From CAZIAK01 sp964537035 (GTDB taxonomy: Bacteria > Planctomycetota > B15-G4), in contig CAZIAK010000025.1 of NCBI GenBank assembly GCA_964537035.1, forward strand, positions 11,546-75,545: DNA of 64,000 bases, written 5' to 3'. Below are positions 7,265 to 16,275 of the stretch, piece by piece; position 1 is the stretch's first letter, and every line of letters starts with the position of its first letter. The position numbers and the translations under genes were made by a program. Under the pieces are notes generated by a model. That model was not told the DNA's origin. It saw nothing but the letters and a program-made list of their open reading frames with translations, and did not search any database.

Positions 7265-10261
7265 GTGACCCATTCCATCCTGCAGAACCTGACCCGCCTG
7301 AGCGCCGCCTTGGCCATGGCGGCGTTGCTGTCCCACCACGCCTCGGCCCAGCAACCCAGTGAGCGTGAGCGCGCCGCTGCGGCCCTGGGTGTGTTGCCCT
7401 CCTCACTGATGGAAGGTCACGTCGACTCCCTGGTGTTACCGACCTTGGGGCTGGAGGTCAGCCGTATCAAGGCGGTCGAAGTCGGCAGCGGGCGCATTCT
7501 GAGGCTCGACCTCGACCCATCGGGCCGCTCGGTGGATGTGGCTGCTTTGATGCAGGCCGAACAGGAGGCCATCGCCGCCGATCCACTGGCCAAGATGGAT
7601 CAGCGCTTGCGCAGCAGCCTGTCCGTCCTCTCGTCCGGTGAGCAGCTGTCTGTGGTGGCCTGGGTCGCCATGGACGGCAGGGCGCTCGATGACTTTGCGG
7701 CCGACCGCTTGGGTCACCTCGATGGCCGCACCACTCCACGGGCCGAACTGGCCCAGGCTGAAGCGGAGGTGCGTGAGCATGTCATGGCTCGCGTGTCGAG
7801 CGTCGTCGATGGCTTTCGTCTGTCGGCAGCGATCGACGGCCTGGCTGTGAGGTCGTCTTCTCGCGTCGCTCCCATGGTCTTCCTGGATGTGAATGGCGAG
7901 CAGCTGTTGCGGCTCGCCGCCAGATCAGATGTGCGCGCGGTGTTTCTCGTCACCGGCGAGTACCAGGACCTGAACGACGAAGCCAACAGCAGCCACCGCA
8001 CGAACTCGGTCAAGTCGGCTGGCGTCAAGGGTGCTGGCATTCGCGTGGCCGTGCTGGAGAACAACGGTGTGCTGCCAGCCTGCCCCTATCTGGATGTCGA
8101 GGATTGGTTCAACTCATCGACCTACAACCCAGACGATCACATCCATGGCACGTCTGGCTGCATCGCCTCCAGCAAGGGTGACCGGGAGGGCGCGGCACCA
8201 GACGTCGACCTCTTCTGCGCCAACGCCAGCAGCTACGGCGATGACGACGTCACGGACGCGGCCGACTGGATCGGTACGAAGGACATCGACATTACCAACC
8301 TGAGCTGGGGCAACACCGTGCCCTCGCCGAGCCTGAACAGCTTCGACCACTACTTCAACTACGCCTCCCGCTACCTTCGCGACAGCTACGTGGCGGCGGC
8401 GGGCAACGACGGCACGACCCTCGCGGTGAGCAGCCCGGCGAAGGCCTACAACGTGATCGGCGTGGGCAGCTTCAACGAGCAGGGCAACGGCTCCTGGACG
8501 GACGACACCATGAGCAGCTTCTCGAACGCAGGCAACCCGGCCAACGGTTGCGAGAAGCCGAACCTCGTGGCCAACGGCAGCGACATCGACACCATCGGCT
8601 TCCCTTCGCCCTGGGAGTACAACGCCTCGGGCACGAGCTTCTCCTCGCCGCACGTCGTGGGCAACCTGGCCGACGCCATGAGCGTGAACGCCGAGCCCAT
8701 CGTCTCCCCTGAGGCGGCCATGGCCTTGATGATGGCTACGGCCTGGCACAATGTAGAAGGTGAGGCGATCGTGTCTCACGAGGACGGCGCCGGCGGGCTT
8801 CATGGCTGGGCCGCCTATCAATGCGCGAAGGACGATCGGGTCGACGGCGACTGGCTGACGGCCGCCGACTTCGACGCCTCCGACCAGTACGTCTACCAGA
8901 TCTATCTGGACGCCGGAAAGAAGACCCGGGTCTGCGTGGCCTGGTCAGCAGAGGACGCTGGTTTTGGTGGACCCGACTTTCTCACCTCGCTGATCGTGGA
9001 CCTGGACGCGGTGATCATCAGCAACCCCTCGGGCAGCGAGCACACCATCCTGGCCAGCTCGGCGTCGTCGACGGACAACTTCGAGATGCTCGAGTTCACC
9101 CCCACCATCACGGGTTGGTACGGCGTGCGCCTGGACCACGGTGGCTCGATCACGGGCACCGGCAGCCACCCCTGGGGCATCGCCTGGAGCCAATCCTGCG
9201 ACATGAACGCCTACGGCATGTTCGAGATCGCGGGGCTCATCCCCTTCGGTGCGCTGTACCTCGACGGCCCGACCATCGGGACGCCCTACGAGCTCGTGGT
9301 CAACTTCCCCGGGGACAACCTGCCCTACGTCGTGGTTCCCAGCGGCGATGACCAGCAGGGTCTGCCGTTGAGCCCCGATGGTGGTCTGTGGCTGCCGGCT
9401 GGGTTCGACATCTGGACGAGCTTCTGGCTGGCCACTGTAGGTGGCGGCGGCGGCCCGTGGATCAACAGCATCGGTTCGTCGGGGCAGGACGGCTTCAGTC
9501 CAGACATCCAGCTGCTGCTGCCCAACAAGCCGTCGCTGGTGGGCAAGGAGGTGCACCACATGGCCCTGGAACTCGATTCCAATCTGATGGTGGCAGAGGT
9601 GGGACAGAAGCTGAGCGCGGTGGTCATGCCCCTCCCGTTGGCCGTGCCTCCGGGGGACAGCGTGGCCATGCAGCTGCCCATGCCCTTCCCGTTCTACGGC
9701 ACGAGCTACACCGATCTGTACGTGAGCGAGGACGGTTACGTCAGCTTCGGGCAGCCCATCGTCGACCCGACCGAGACCGCGGCCGAGTTTCTCTCTGGTC
9801 CACCGCGCATTGCCTACGCTTATGACGACATGAACAGGGCCACGCCCGGCGCCGCTCTGCAGGTGCGGGTGATCAGCCAGGGGGCCAAGCGGTTCGTGGT
9901 CGAGATGATGCGGGTCCCCGAGCAGGGCGTTCTGCCCGGCCAGAACAACACGGTCAGGCTCACGCTCCATGAGGACGGCACCATCGAGATGAGCTACGCG
10001 GCTTGCGCCCTCATGGATGGGTTGGTGGGGATCTCCCCGGGCAACGACCTCTCTCAGATGGTGTCGGTCGACCTGACCTCGAGCGGCGAGAGGACCTCAG
10101 GCATTCTGGGTGCGCTGTATGAGGTCTTCGACGGCCAGCAGAGCTCGTTCGACCTGGGTGCCAAGCTCATCCCCGGCGGCAAGCTGGCTCGCAACGTGCT
10201 GACCTTCATCCCGGTGGATGGCCAGGCGGTCGACTACCGGCTGGAGATGTCGGTGCGCTGA
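7265..10261 (+). CDS. Secreted subtilisin-like (S8) serine peptidase with C-terminal beta domains
   Basis: A 998-residue exported protein. GTG 7265 is chosen because GGAG lies 7 nt upstream and a clean signal peptide follows (VTHSILQNL, hydrophobic core, cleavage after ASAQ near residue 30). Residues 30-250 look like a propeptide. The S8 domain runs from about 255 to 520: VAVLENNGV, HGTSGCIAS (His294), VAAAGNDG (oxyanion Asn) and SGTSFSSPH (Ser458). At the usual Asp position (VAVxDTG) there is Glu265, so activity or mechanism may differ. After a jelly-roll-like stretch, a C-terminal domain contains MPFPFYGTSYTDLYVSEDG, a nidogen-like beta-sandwich pattern seen in bacterial exoproteins. Probably degrades extracellular protein, or is an inactive surface binder. 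Transcribed alone; a hairpin follows. Confidence 0.85.
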   Translation: MTHSILQNLTRLSAALAMAALLSHHASAQQPSERERAAAALGVLPSSLMEGHVDSLVLPTLGLEVSRIKAVEVGSGRILRLDLDPSGRSVDVAALMQAEQEAIAADPLAKMDQRLRSSLSVLSSGEQLSVVAWVAMDGRALDDFAADRLGHLDGRTTPRAELAQAEAEVREHVMARVSSVVDGFRLSAAIDGLAVRSSSRVAPMVFLDVNGEQLLRLAARSDVRAVFLVTGEYQDLNDEANSSHRTNSVKSAGVKGAGIRVAVLENNGVLPACPYLDVEDWFNSSTYNPDDHIHGTSGCIASSKGDREGAAPDVDLFCANASSYGDDDVTDAADWIGTKDIDITNLSWGNTVPSPSLNSFDHYFNYASRYLRDSYVAAAGNDGTTLAVSSPAKAYNVIGVGSFNEQGNGSWTDDTMSSFSNAGNPANGCEKPNLVANGSDIDTIGFPSPWEYNASGTSFSSPHVVGNLADAMSVNAEPIVSPEAAMALMMATAWHNVEGEAIVSHEDGAGGLHGWAAYQCAKDDRVDGDWLTAADFDASDQYVYQIYLDAGKKTRVCVAWSAEDAGFGGPDFLTSLIVDLDAVIISNPSGSEHTILASSASSTDNFEMLEFTPTITGWYGVRLDHGGSITGTGSHPWGIAWSQSCDMNAYGMFEIAGLIPFGALYLDGPTIGTPYELVVNFPGDNLPYVVVPSGDDQQGLPLSPDGGLWLPAGFDIWTSFWLATVGGGGGPWINSIGSSGQDGFSPDIQLLLPNKPSLVGKEVHHMALELDSNLMVAEVGQKLSAVVMPLPLAVPPGDSVAMQLPMPFPFYGTSYTDLYVSEDGYVSFGQPIVDPTETAAEFLSGPPRIAYAYDDMNRATPGAALQVRVISQGAKRFVVEMMRVPEQGVLPGQNNTVRLTLHEDGTIEMSYAACALMDGLVGISPGNDLSQMVSVDLTSSGERTSGILGALYEVFDGQQSSFDLGAKLIPGGKLARNVLTFIPVDGQAVDYRLEMSVR

Positions 10262-10282
10262 CAAGCTGTGCTTGGATTGTCC

Positions 10283-10318
10283 GTGGCGGCCGGTGGGGAT
10301 TGCCCTGCCGGCCGCCGC
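10283..10318 (+). terminator. Hairpin after the S8 peptidase gene
   Basis: GGCGGCCGG at 10285-10293 pairs perfectly with CCGGCCGCC at 10308-10316 around a 14-nt loop, extended by a G-U and a G-C pair at the base. It begins about 20 nt after the stop at 10261. No U-run follows, so termination strength is uncertain. Confidence 0.5.
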
Positions 10319-10398
10319 TGTGTGGCAGCAGTCGGTAGACTGAGCGGCCCGACCTTGTGGTCGCTTCTTTTCGCCGTCCCTCCTCTTCAGAGAGATCG

Positions 10399-11994
10399 AT
10401 GTCCCGCGCTGATCGCATGAGCCTCGTGAGCGCTGCTCTTCGCAGTGGCCTTTGCGCCGCCGCCCTGGCAGCCTGCACCGAGGGCCCGGGCGAGGTCGCC
10501 GAGGCACCGCCCGCGCCCCACGGCGTCGTGCTGCTGACCATCGACACCCTGCGTGCGGACCACTTGCCCTGGCACGGCTACCCCCGCAACACGGCGCCGT
10601 TTCTCGCTGATCTGGCAGAGCGCAGCACGGTGTTTCTCGACGCGGTGTCGACGGCCTCGCACACCGCGCCCAGCCATGGCTCCATGCTCACCGGCTTGTA
10701 TCCCTCGCAGCACGGCGTCACTCGCAACGGCGGCGATCTGCACGAGTCGATCACCACCCTGCCAGAGATCCTGGGCGCCGAGGGCTACGACACCGCGGCC
10801 TTCACCAGCGTGATCTTCCTGGACGGACTGTCGAAGGGCTTTGACGCCTTCTTCGACGCGGGGGTGACCGAGTACGAGCTGCGCCACGGGCTGGCCACCA
10901 AGAGCCATCGCTCAGCGGTCGACACCGTGGGAGCGGCCATGCAATGGCTGGAGAAGCGTTCGCCCGACAAGCCCTTCTGCCTCTGGGTGCACCTGTTCGA
11001 CGTCCACGAATGGAAGGACCAGCCCGCGCCAGACGAGGTGCTCGATCGGCTGCATGGCGAGGACGCCGCCGCGGGCCTGTCGGGCGGGGCCTTGGTCCAG
11101 CGACTGGTGGACGACCAGGCTTTGAACCCCGACTGGTTTGAATCCGAGAAGGGGCTGGGCGAGGCTCTGCCCAACATCGATCGCTACGACGGCGCCATCT
11201 CGGTGGTCGACAGTGCCGTGGCCGACCTGTTCGAGGCGGTGAGCGCCGCGCCCGGGGGCGACGACGTGATCTGGATCATCGCTGCCGATCATGGCGAGGG
11301 CTTCACCAACCACGACCTGCTGGGACACAGCCGGCACGTCTACAACGAGCAGCTCGCTGTGCCCCTGCTGGTGCACGGCAGCCACGGCCGCTGGCCCGCT
11401 TCGCGCGTGCAGGGATTGGTACAGCCCATCGACATGGTGCCGACGGTGGTCGAACTCACCGGCGCGTCGATGTCGCCCACGACCTTGCCCGTGGGCAGCG
11501 AGATGCTGCAGCGGCGCTCATGGGTGCCCCTGCTCCGGGGCGAAGGGCGCCTGGCCAGTGAAGCCAGTGAAGCGAGCGAAGCTCATGACGCTGGCAGCAC
11601 GGGAAGCGACAGCAGCGCCAGTGCGCAGGGCGCGTCGCCGGGCCTGCTCCTCGATGCCGCCTCTCTCGGCGAGCGCATGGCCTTCTCCGAGCGGCGCCCC
11701 ATGGACGACCATCAGCGGGAGAACGGCTGGGTCGGCGGCGAGACCCGGGTGCTGCAGGACGACCGCTACAAGTTGATCCTCTCGGCAGAGGCGCCCGCCG
11801 AGTTCTACGACATGCAGGCCGATCCCCTCGAGCTGCACGACCTGGCGGACGCGCCGCCCTTTGAGCTCCTGCGCTACATCGAGATGCTGGGCGATCACGG
11901 CCTGCTCATGAGCGATCAGGCTGCGGCGATCGGTGCGGGCGTGGTGAACCCTGAGCATCTCGACGAGCTGAGGCGCCTGGGCTACGTGAAGTAG
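10399..11994 (+). CDS. Sulfatase-like (alkaline phosphatase superfamily) lipoprotein
   Basis: A 531-residue protein starting at ATG 10399 (GAGA just upstream). The signal ends in a lipobox, LCAAALAAC, so it is probably lipid-anchored outside the cytoplasmic membrane. The sulfatase-fold pattern is present: TIDTLRADHLPWHGY (first metal-binding Asp), SHTAPSHGSMLTGLYPSQHG (active-site helix), HLFDVHEW, and AADHGEGF (metal Asp-His). The usual nucleophile motif C/S-x-P-x-R, needed for formylglycine, is replaced by T-A-P-S-H. It is therefore unlikely to be a classical sulfatase; a Thr-nucleophile phosphatase, phosphodiesterase or transferase is possible. A Ser/Ala-rich insert (about residues 388-415) interrupts the C-terminal part. 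A second homologue lies at 27.8-29.6 kb. Confidence 0.85.
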   Translation: MSRADRMSLVSAALRSGLCAAALAACTEGPGEVAEAPPAPHGVVLLTIDTLRADHLPWHGYPRNTAPFLADLAERSTVFLDAVSTASHTAPSHGSMLTGLYPSQHGVTRNGGDLHESITTLPEILGAEGYDTAAFTSVIFLDGLSKGFDAFFDAGVTEYELRHGLATKSHRSAVDTVGAAMQWLEKRSPDKPFCLWVHLFDVHEWKDQPAPDEVLDRLHGEDAAAGLSGGALVQRLVDDQALNPDWFESEKGLGEALPNIDRYDGAISVVDSAVADLFEAVSAAPGGDDVIWIIAADHGEGFTNHDLLGHSRHVYNEQLAVPLLVHGSHGRWPASRVQGLVQPIDMVPTVVELTGASMSPTTLPVGSEMLQRRSWVPLLRGEGRLASEASEASEAHDAGSTGSDSSASAQGASPGLLLDAASLGERMAFSERRPMDDHQRENGWVGGETRVLQDDRYKLILSAEAPAEFYDMQADPLELHDLADAPPFELLRYIEMLGDHGLLMSDQAAAIGAGVVNPEHLDELRRLGYVK

Positions 11995-12016
11995 GGCGGC
12001 GAGGTCAGGCCGGCGT

Positions 12017-12752
12017 TCATAGCTCGGCGCTCTGCAGCACCTCCAGCTGGACGTGCCCTTGCTCCCAGCCCTTGGCCTCGGCGGTGACCCGCAGACGGCG
12101 GCCACGTGGGGCTGGCCAGCTCGTCCCGATCTTGCCGCCGCCACTGCAGGCCCAGCTTCGCGCTGGCGGTGGGACCGGGGTAGCGGGTGTGCAGAAAGTG
12201 GTAGGCCGCATCGACCTCAAGGGACACGAAGTCGCCTGGTTGCAGGTCTTGCGCGCCCTCGCCGTGGCGCTTGTAGAAAGCCCGGGCGTCGAAGCGCAGC
12301 CGCGCGATGTCGAGGGTCGCCGAGACGGCTGCGAAGGGATTCCATGCGCCGCTGCCGGGCTGCATCCCGGGTGCCAGGCGCAGCCCGGCGTCCCNNNNNN
12401 NNNNNNNNNNNNNNNNNNNNNNNNNNNNNNNNNNNNNNNNNNNNNNNNNNNNNNNNNNNNNNNNNNNNNNNNNNNNNNNNNNNNNNNNNNNNNNCCGGCG
12501 TCCCAAGGGGGCGAAGACCGTGTGCGAACCGTTGTAGAGATCGGACCGGCGCTCATCGAAGTGGGTGAACGACACTCGCGGGCCCTGGGCGAAGAGAGTC
12601 TCGGCCGCGGAGACCTCGATGCCCCCGGCCTGGGCGGCGGCGCGATCGGAGAACACGGGCAGCAAGAGCAGCGCAGCGAGGAGCAGACTCTGCGTCGAGG
12701 GACCCGGAGATCGTCGTGCGAAGCGTCGCGTGCATTCGACAGGAGCGCTCAT
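12017..12752 (-). CDS. Exported outer-membrane-type beta-barrel protein, frameshifted and gapped
   Basis: Starts at ATG 12752, in a minus-strand unit behind the SGNH gene (67 nt after its stop). A signal peptide is visible (hydrophobic LLLAALLLLPVF, cleavage after AAAQ). The mature part has alternating aromatic strands (VSATLDIARLRFDARAFY, VSLEVDAAYHFLHTRY, ASAKLGLQWRR) typical of beta barrels. A 100-N gap interrupts it at 12395-12494. Near 12108-12113 the original frame degenerates into Arg/Gly-rich sequence, while the neighbouring frame continues sensibly (RLRVTAEAKGWEQ to VLQSAEL and TGA at 12017-12019). Removing one C from the minus-strand CCCC run restores one frame. Either a sequencing indel or a decaying gene. 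Family not established. Confidence 0.6.
12395..12494. other. Assembly gap of 100 N
   Basis: Exactly 100 N inside the beta-barrel gene. The flanks share only 10 bp (CCGGCGTCCC on both sides), and collapsing them does not restore the reading frame. Real sequence of unknown length is therefore probably missing here, unlike at the other two gaps. Confidence 0.95.
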
Positions 12753-12819
12753 GGGCTCAGCAACCCGCGGGTGCTCCCGGGTCGTGGGAGCTTGCGCGGC
12801 GACCTCGTCCGTGCTGCGT

Positions 12820-14595
12820 CTAATGATCGAGGGCGATGATCTGGTCGGCCATCTCTTGCAGGAGCACCTGTCCCGCGCCGGGCTGCAGGTGGCAGTGGTC
12901 CATCATCACCTCGAAGCCGAGCAGGCCGTGGGGGCTGGCCGCGCGGAAGACCTGGTCGGCGTCGAGCAGGGTGGCGGCGCTGTCGTCGGCGACCTGGCGC
13001 ACGATGGCGTTGACCGTCCCGTTGGCGGCGAGGGGCAGGCGATCGGCGGCGGCGGCGGCCCGGAGCAGGTCGGCGGCCCGCTCGTCGTCGGTCCCGGTGA
13101 GCAGCAGGCAGATGCCCAGGTCGTAGAGGGCGTCCGGGTCGTCCGGGGCGATGGTGAGGGCCTCTTCGCAGCGCTGGATGTGCAGCAGGGCCAGGCCCAT
13201 CCAGCCGCGGTCGACATCTCGCTGCAGCAGGCGATCGTAGGCAGCGATGGCTGCCATGGTCGAGCGGGACCAGCCTGCAGGGTCGGTCCAGTGGGCGCCT
13301 GCGATGGATGAGAGCGGGCCCGTGGTAGCGGGCGTCTCGGCCAGGCGTCCGGTGAGGGGGCGCAGCTGGGGCGGCTGGTAGTCGGCGGGGGCGTCGTGGT
13401 TGTCCGTCCATTCTGTCCAGCGCAAACGGCGGGTCAGGGCCAGGCCAGCGATGGGGCTGCCGTCCTCGGCCTCGATGGAGAACTCTCGCAGCTCGACCAG
13501 CTTGAGCGCCTCGGCCTCGCTGAGTGCGGGCGGCGGGTTGGTGAGCACGGGCGGCGCGAAGTCGTTGCTCACCAAGGTGCAGAGCAGCACCCGGGCGTCT
13601 GCCTCGTGGATCTGCTCGACCATGCGCGTCAGGTTGCGGCGGTACGCTTCCAGATAGCGCAGGGTGCCGTCCCAGGTGAGGTCGCGAAAACTCTGCACCT
13701 CCAGCTGAAACTTCTCGGGTGTCTGCGCGTCTTGTTCCGCGGCGTCTGCGCCGCTGGGCTCGGCCGCCCAGAGGCTCTTGAGCCAGCGAAACGTGCGCAG
13801 GCGCGAGAGGCCAAAGGGCCCGTCCCGCTGCCATGAACCCATGGACTCGTCGAGCTCGGTGGCGAAGCGTCGCTCGATGAACTCGTTGTGCCCCGAGTAG
13901 AGGACCACCACGTCGGGTTCGGTGACCAGGGCCTGCCGGGCGAGGATGGCCAGCCGCTCGCTGCCGTAGCCCTCGCGCCCCAGGTTGAAGACCTCCCAGC
14001 CAGGATGGCCGGGGGGAGAGAGCTCGGTCAGACGCTGCTCCAGGTAGTCCTCGGCCAGGCGGCGCACATTGCTGCCGCCCAGCAGCAGCACCCGCCGCCG
14101 GGCGCCCTTCGGAGGCAGGATCACTTCAGGGTGCAGGCCGTCGTAGAGGCGCGTGACCCAGCCGGCCTGGTCGGTTGAAGGGCCGCCGCCGGCTTGGGTC
14201 GGGGAGCTGGGGTCGGCATCGGTGCCCCAGCCGAGGTCAGTTTGGCGCACTGGCACCAGATAGCGGGCGTCAGCGTCAAAGCCCCGGCTGAAGTAGGCGT
14301 TGTCCTCGGCGCCGAGGCCGGCCCAGGACAGCACCAGCTCGCAGACCGCCAGCACCACGAACAGGGGCACCAGGGCGTACATCAGCCGTCGCAGGGGAGA
14401 GAGACGCCGGGGCTGGCGGGCCGATTCGGTGCTGGGAGCAGACAATGGCATGGGGCGGGAGGCGGATCCTGGCGCGAGGTCGATATCATAGCGGGCCAGC
14501 AGGGGGCGTCCGTGCCGCTCCCTCTCGAACTCGCCGATCTGCTCGCCGTCCAGGGTCGGCTCTTCCTCTGCCGCCGCTTGTCCGATTGTGCCCAT
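12820..14595 (-). CDS. Membrane-anchored SGNH/GDSL-hydrolase-like protein with C-terminal TPR region
   Basis: About 591 residues from ATG 14595 (GAGAGG 6 nt upstream). Layout: cytosolic N-terminus of about 70 residues, one membrane helix (LMYALVPLFVVLAVCELVL), then an exported SGNH-type domain. Its blocks are LLLGGSNVRRLAE (GGSN in place of GDSL/GDSN), FNLGREGYGS and VVLYSGHNEFIERR (the GxNE-like block). The C-terminal 150 residues form a TPR-like solenoid (GLALLHIQRCEEALTIAPDD, ALYDLGICLLLTG). It may be an esterase or acetyltransferase acting on an exported polymer, or a scaffold, since the nucleophile block is atypical. Its start codon overlaps that of the divergent rimO. Confidence 0.75.
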   Translation of the reverse strand: MGTIGQAAAEEEPTLDGEQIGEFERERHGRPLLARYDIDLAPGSASRPMPLSAPSTESARQPRRLSPLRRLMYALVPLFVVLAVCELVLSWAGLGAEDNAYFSRGFDADARYLVPVRQTDLGWGTDADPSSPTQAGGGPSTDQAGWVTRLYDGLHPEVILPPKGARRRVLLLGGSNVRRLAEDYLEQRLTELSPPGHPGWEVFNLGREGYGSERLAILARQALVTEPDVVVLYSGHNEFIERRFATELDESMGSWQRDGPFGLSRLRTFRWLKSLWAAEPSGADAAEQDAQTPEKFQLEVQSFRDLTWDGTLRYLEAYRRNLTRMVEQIHEADARVLLCTLVSNDFAPPVLTNPPPALSEAEALKLVELREFSIEAEDGSPIAGLALTRRLRWTEWTDNHDAPADYQPPQLRPLTGRLAETPATTGPLSSIAGAHWTDPAGWSRSTMAAIAAYDRLLQRDVDRGWMGLALLHIQRCEEALTIAPDDPDALYDLGICLLLTGTDDERAADLLRAAAAADRLPLAANGTVNAIVRQVADDSAATLLDADQVFRAASPHGLLGFEVMMDHCHLQPGAGQVLLQEMADQIIALDH

Positions 14596-16248
14596 GACCG
14601 CCCTCTCAGAATCGTCCCGCTCCGTGTGCCTGGTCTCCCTGGGCTGCGCCAAGAACCTGGTGGACAGCGAGGTCATGATGGGTCACCTCGACCGGGCTGG
14701 CATTGGCCTGGTCACCGAGCCCGAAGATGCGGACGTGGTCATCATCAACACCTGTGGCTTCATCGACGCGGCTCGGGAAGAGAGCGTCGACACGGTGCTT
14801 CAGTATGTCGCCATGAAGGAGCAGGGCGACGTGCGGGGCGTGGTGGTCACCGGCTGCCTGGTGCAGCTGCACGAGCAGCAGCTGGCGGAAGAGATCCCCG
14901 AGGTCGACGCGTTCTTGGGGCTCTCTGATTACTCGGGCGTGCCGTCCATCGTCGACGCCGTGTTGGGGCACAAGGGCGCCATGCCCGGCCCGGACGACCT
15001 GCTGCCCAACAGTGGCCTGGTGGGTGGGGGCGAGAAAGGTGGGGACGCAGACCTGGGCCGAGCCCTGCTCACCCCGGCGCACACCGCGTACCTGCGCCTG
15101 GGCGAGGGCTGCAATCACATCTGCGCCTTCTGCGCGATCCCCAAGATTCGAGGCAAGCTGTCCAGCAAGCCCATGGAGGTGCTGGTCGAAGAGGCCTCGG
15201 CGCTCGCACAGCTGGGCACTCGCGAGATCACCCTGGTGGCCGAAGACTCCACCGACTACGGCAAGGACCTGGGCCTGGGTTACGACCTGTCGGACCTGCT
15301 CATCGAGCTGGGCAAGATCGAGGGGCTGCGCTGGGTGCGGGTGATGTACGCCCACCCGGCGACCCTCGATGAGCGGCTCGTGCGTACCATGGCCGAGGTG
15401 CCGAACGTGCTGCCCTACCTGGACATGCCCGTGCAGCACGGGGACAGCGGGGTGCTGAAAGCCATGCGCCGGGGCACGAGCGCCGAGCGCATTCGTCAGG
15501 TGGTGGGTCAGCTGCGGGAGGGGATCCCGGAGATCACCCTGCGCACGACGATCCTGGTGGGTTTTCCCGGTGAGACCGAGGAGGGTTTTCAGAACCTCAT
15601 GGCCCTGCTCGAAGAGCTGCGCTTCGATCGCGTGGGTTGTTTCGTCTTCTCTGTCGAAGAGACCACGGAGGCCGCCAGGTTGCCAGGGGCTGTGAGCCGA
15701 GAGGTCGCCGAGGAACGTCAGGCCCAGGTCATGGCCCTGCAGCGCAGGCTGCTCACGGACGCCAACCGGGCGCGCATCGGCAGCGAAGAAGAGATCTTGA
15801 TCGACCTGGTCGAGGACCTCGAAGGGGTCCCTGGCCGCCTGGCCGTGGGCCGCACCATGCGCGATGCCCTGCAGGTCGACGGCCAGGTGTTGGTCTCCCT
15901 GCCCGACGCCCCCGCCGACGCCCCCGCCGACGCCGACCCCGACGCCGACCCCGACGTCAGCGACGAGGCGGGCGCGGCANNNNNNNNNNNNNNNNNNNNN
16001 NNNNNNNNNNNNNNNNNNNNNNNNNNNNNNNNNNNNNNNNNNNNNNNNNNNNNNNNNNNNNNNNNNNNNNNNNNNNNNNCGCCGACGCCGACCCCGACGC
16101 CGACCCCGACGTCAGCGACGAGGCGGGCGCGGCAGACGTACCCTGTGCTCCAGGTGCCGACTGGACCCCCGGCATGTTCGCCAGGGTCAAGATCACCGGC
16201 CAGAAGGGCTACGATCTCGTCGCTACCCCGTGCCCTCCAGCCCAGTAA
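14594..16248 (+). CDS. rimO: Ribosomal protein S12 methylthiotransferase
   Basis: RimO adds a methylthio group to an Asp of ribosomal protein S12. The UPF0004 domain begins at residue 11 (VCLVSLGCAKNLVDSE, cluster Cys) and includes NTCGFIDAAREES. The radical-SAM motif is GEGCNHICAFCAIPK (CxxxCxxC). LDMPVQHGDSGVLKAMRRG and LRTTILVGFPGETEEGF are family signatures. The C-terminal TRAM domain is interrupted by an Asp/Pro/Ala linker. The 100-N gap plus a duplicated 55-bp flank (15980-16134) breaks the frame only artificially. Reading 14594-15979 joined to 16135-16248 gives an intact 499-residue protein ending DVPCAPGADWTPGMFARVKI to CPPAQ. ATG 14594 is used; it has no clear Shine-Dalgarno. pgsA follows after 27 nt, a common adjacency. 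Confidence 0.93.
15925..16134. other. Scaffolding artefact: 100 N flanked by identical 55-bp ends
   Basis: Bases 15925-15979 and 16080-16134 are identical over 55 bp and enclose exactly 100 N (15980-16079). This is what unmerged contigs sharing a k-mer-length overlap look like. Collapsing one copy together with the N run restores rimO. The overlap lies in an Asp/Pro/Ala-coding imperfect repeat, which explains why the assembler stopped there. Confidence 0.93.
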
Positions 16249-16275
16249 GGCCCCCGCAGCCCCCACGGCATCGCC

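Noticed and set aside
12395..12494. First N gap as another k-mer overlap artefact
   Set aside because: Flanks share only 10 bp and collapse does not restore the frame, so sequence is probably missing.
12749..13834. 361-codon minus-strand frame overlapping the SGNH gene
   Set aside because: Arg/Pro/Ala shadow in another frame of the better supported SGNH/TPR gene.
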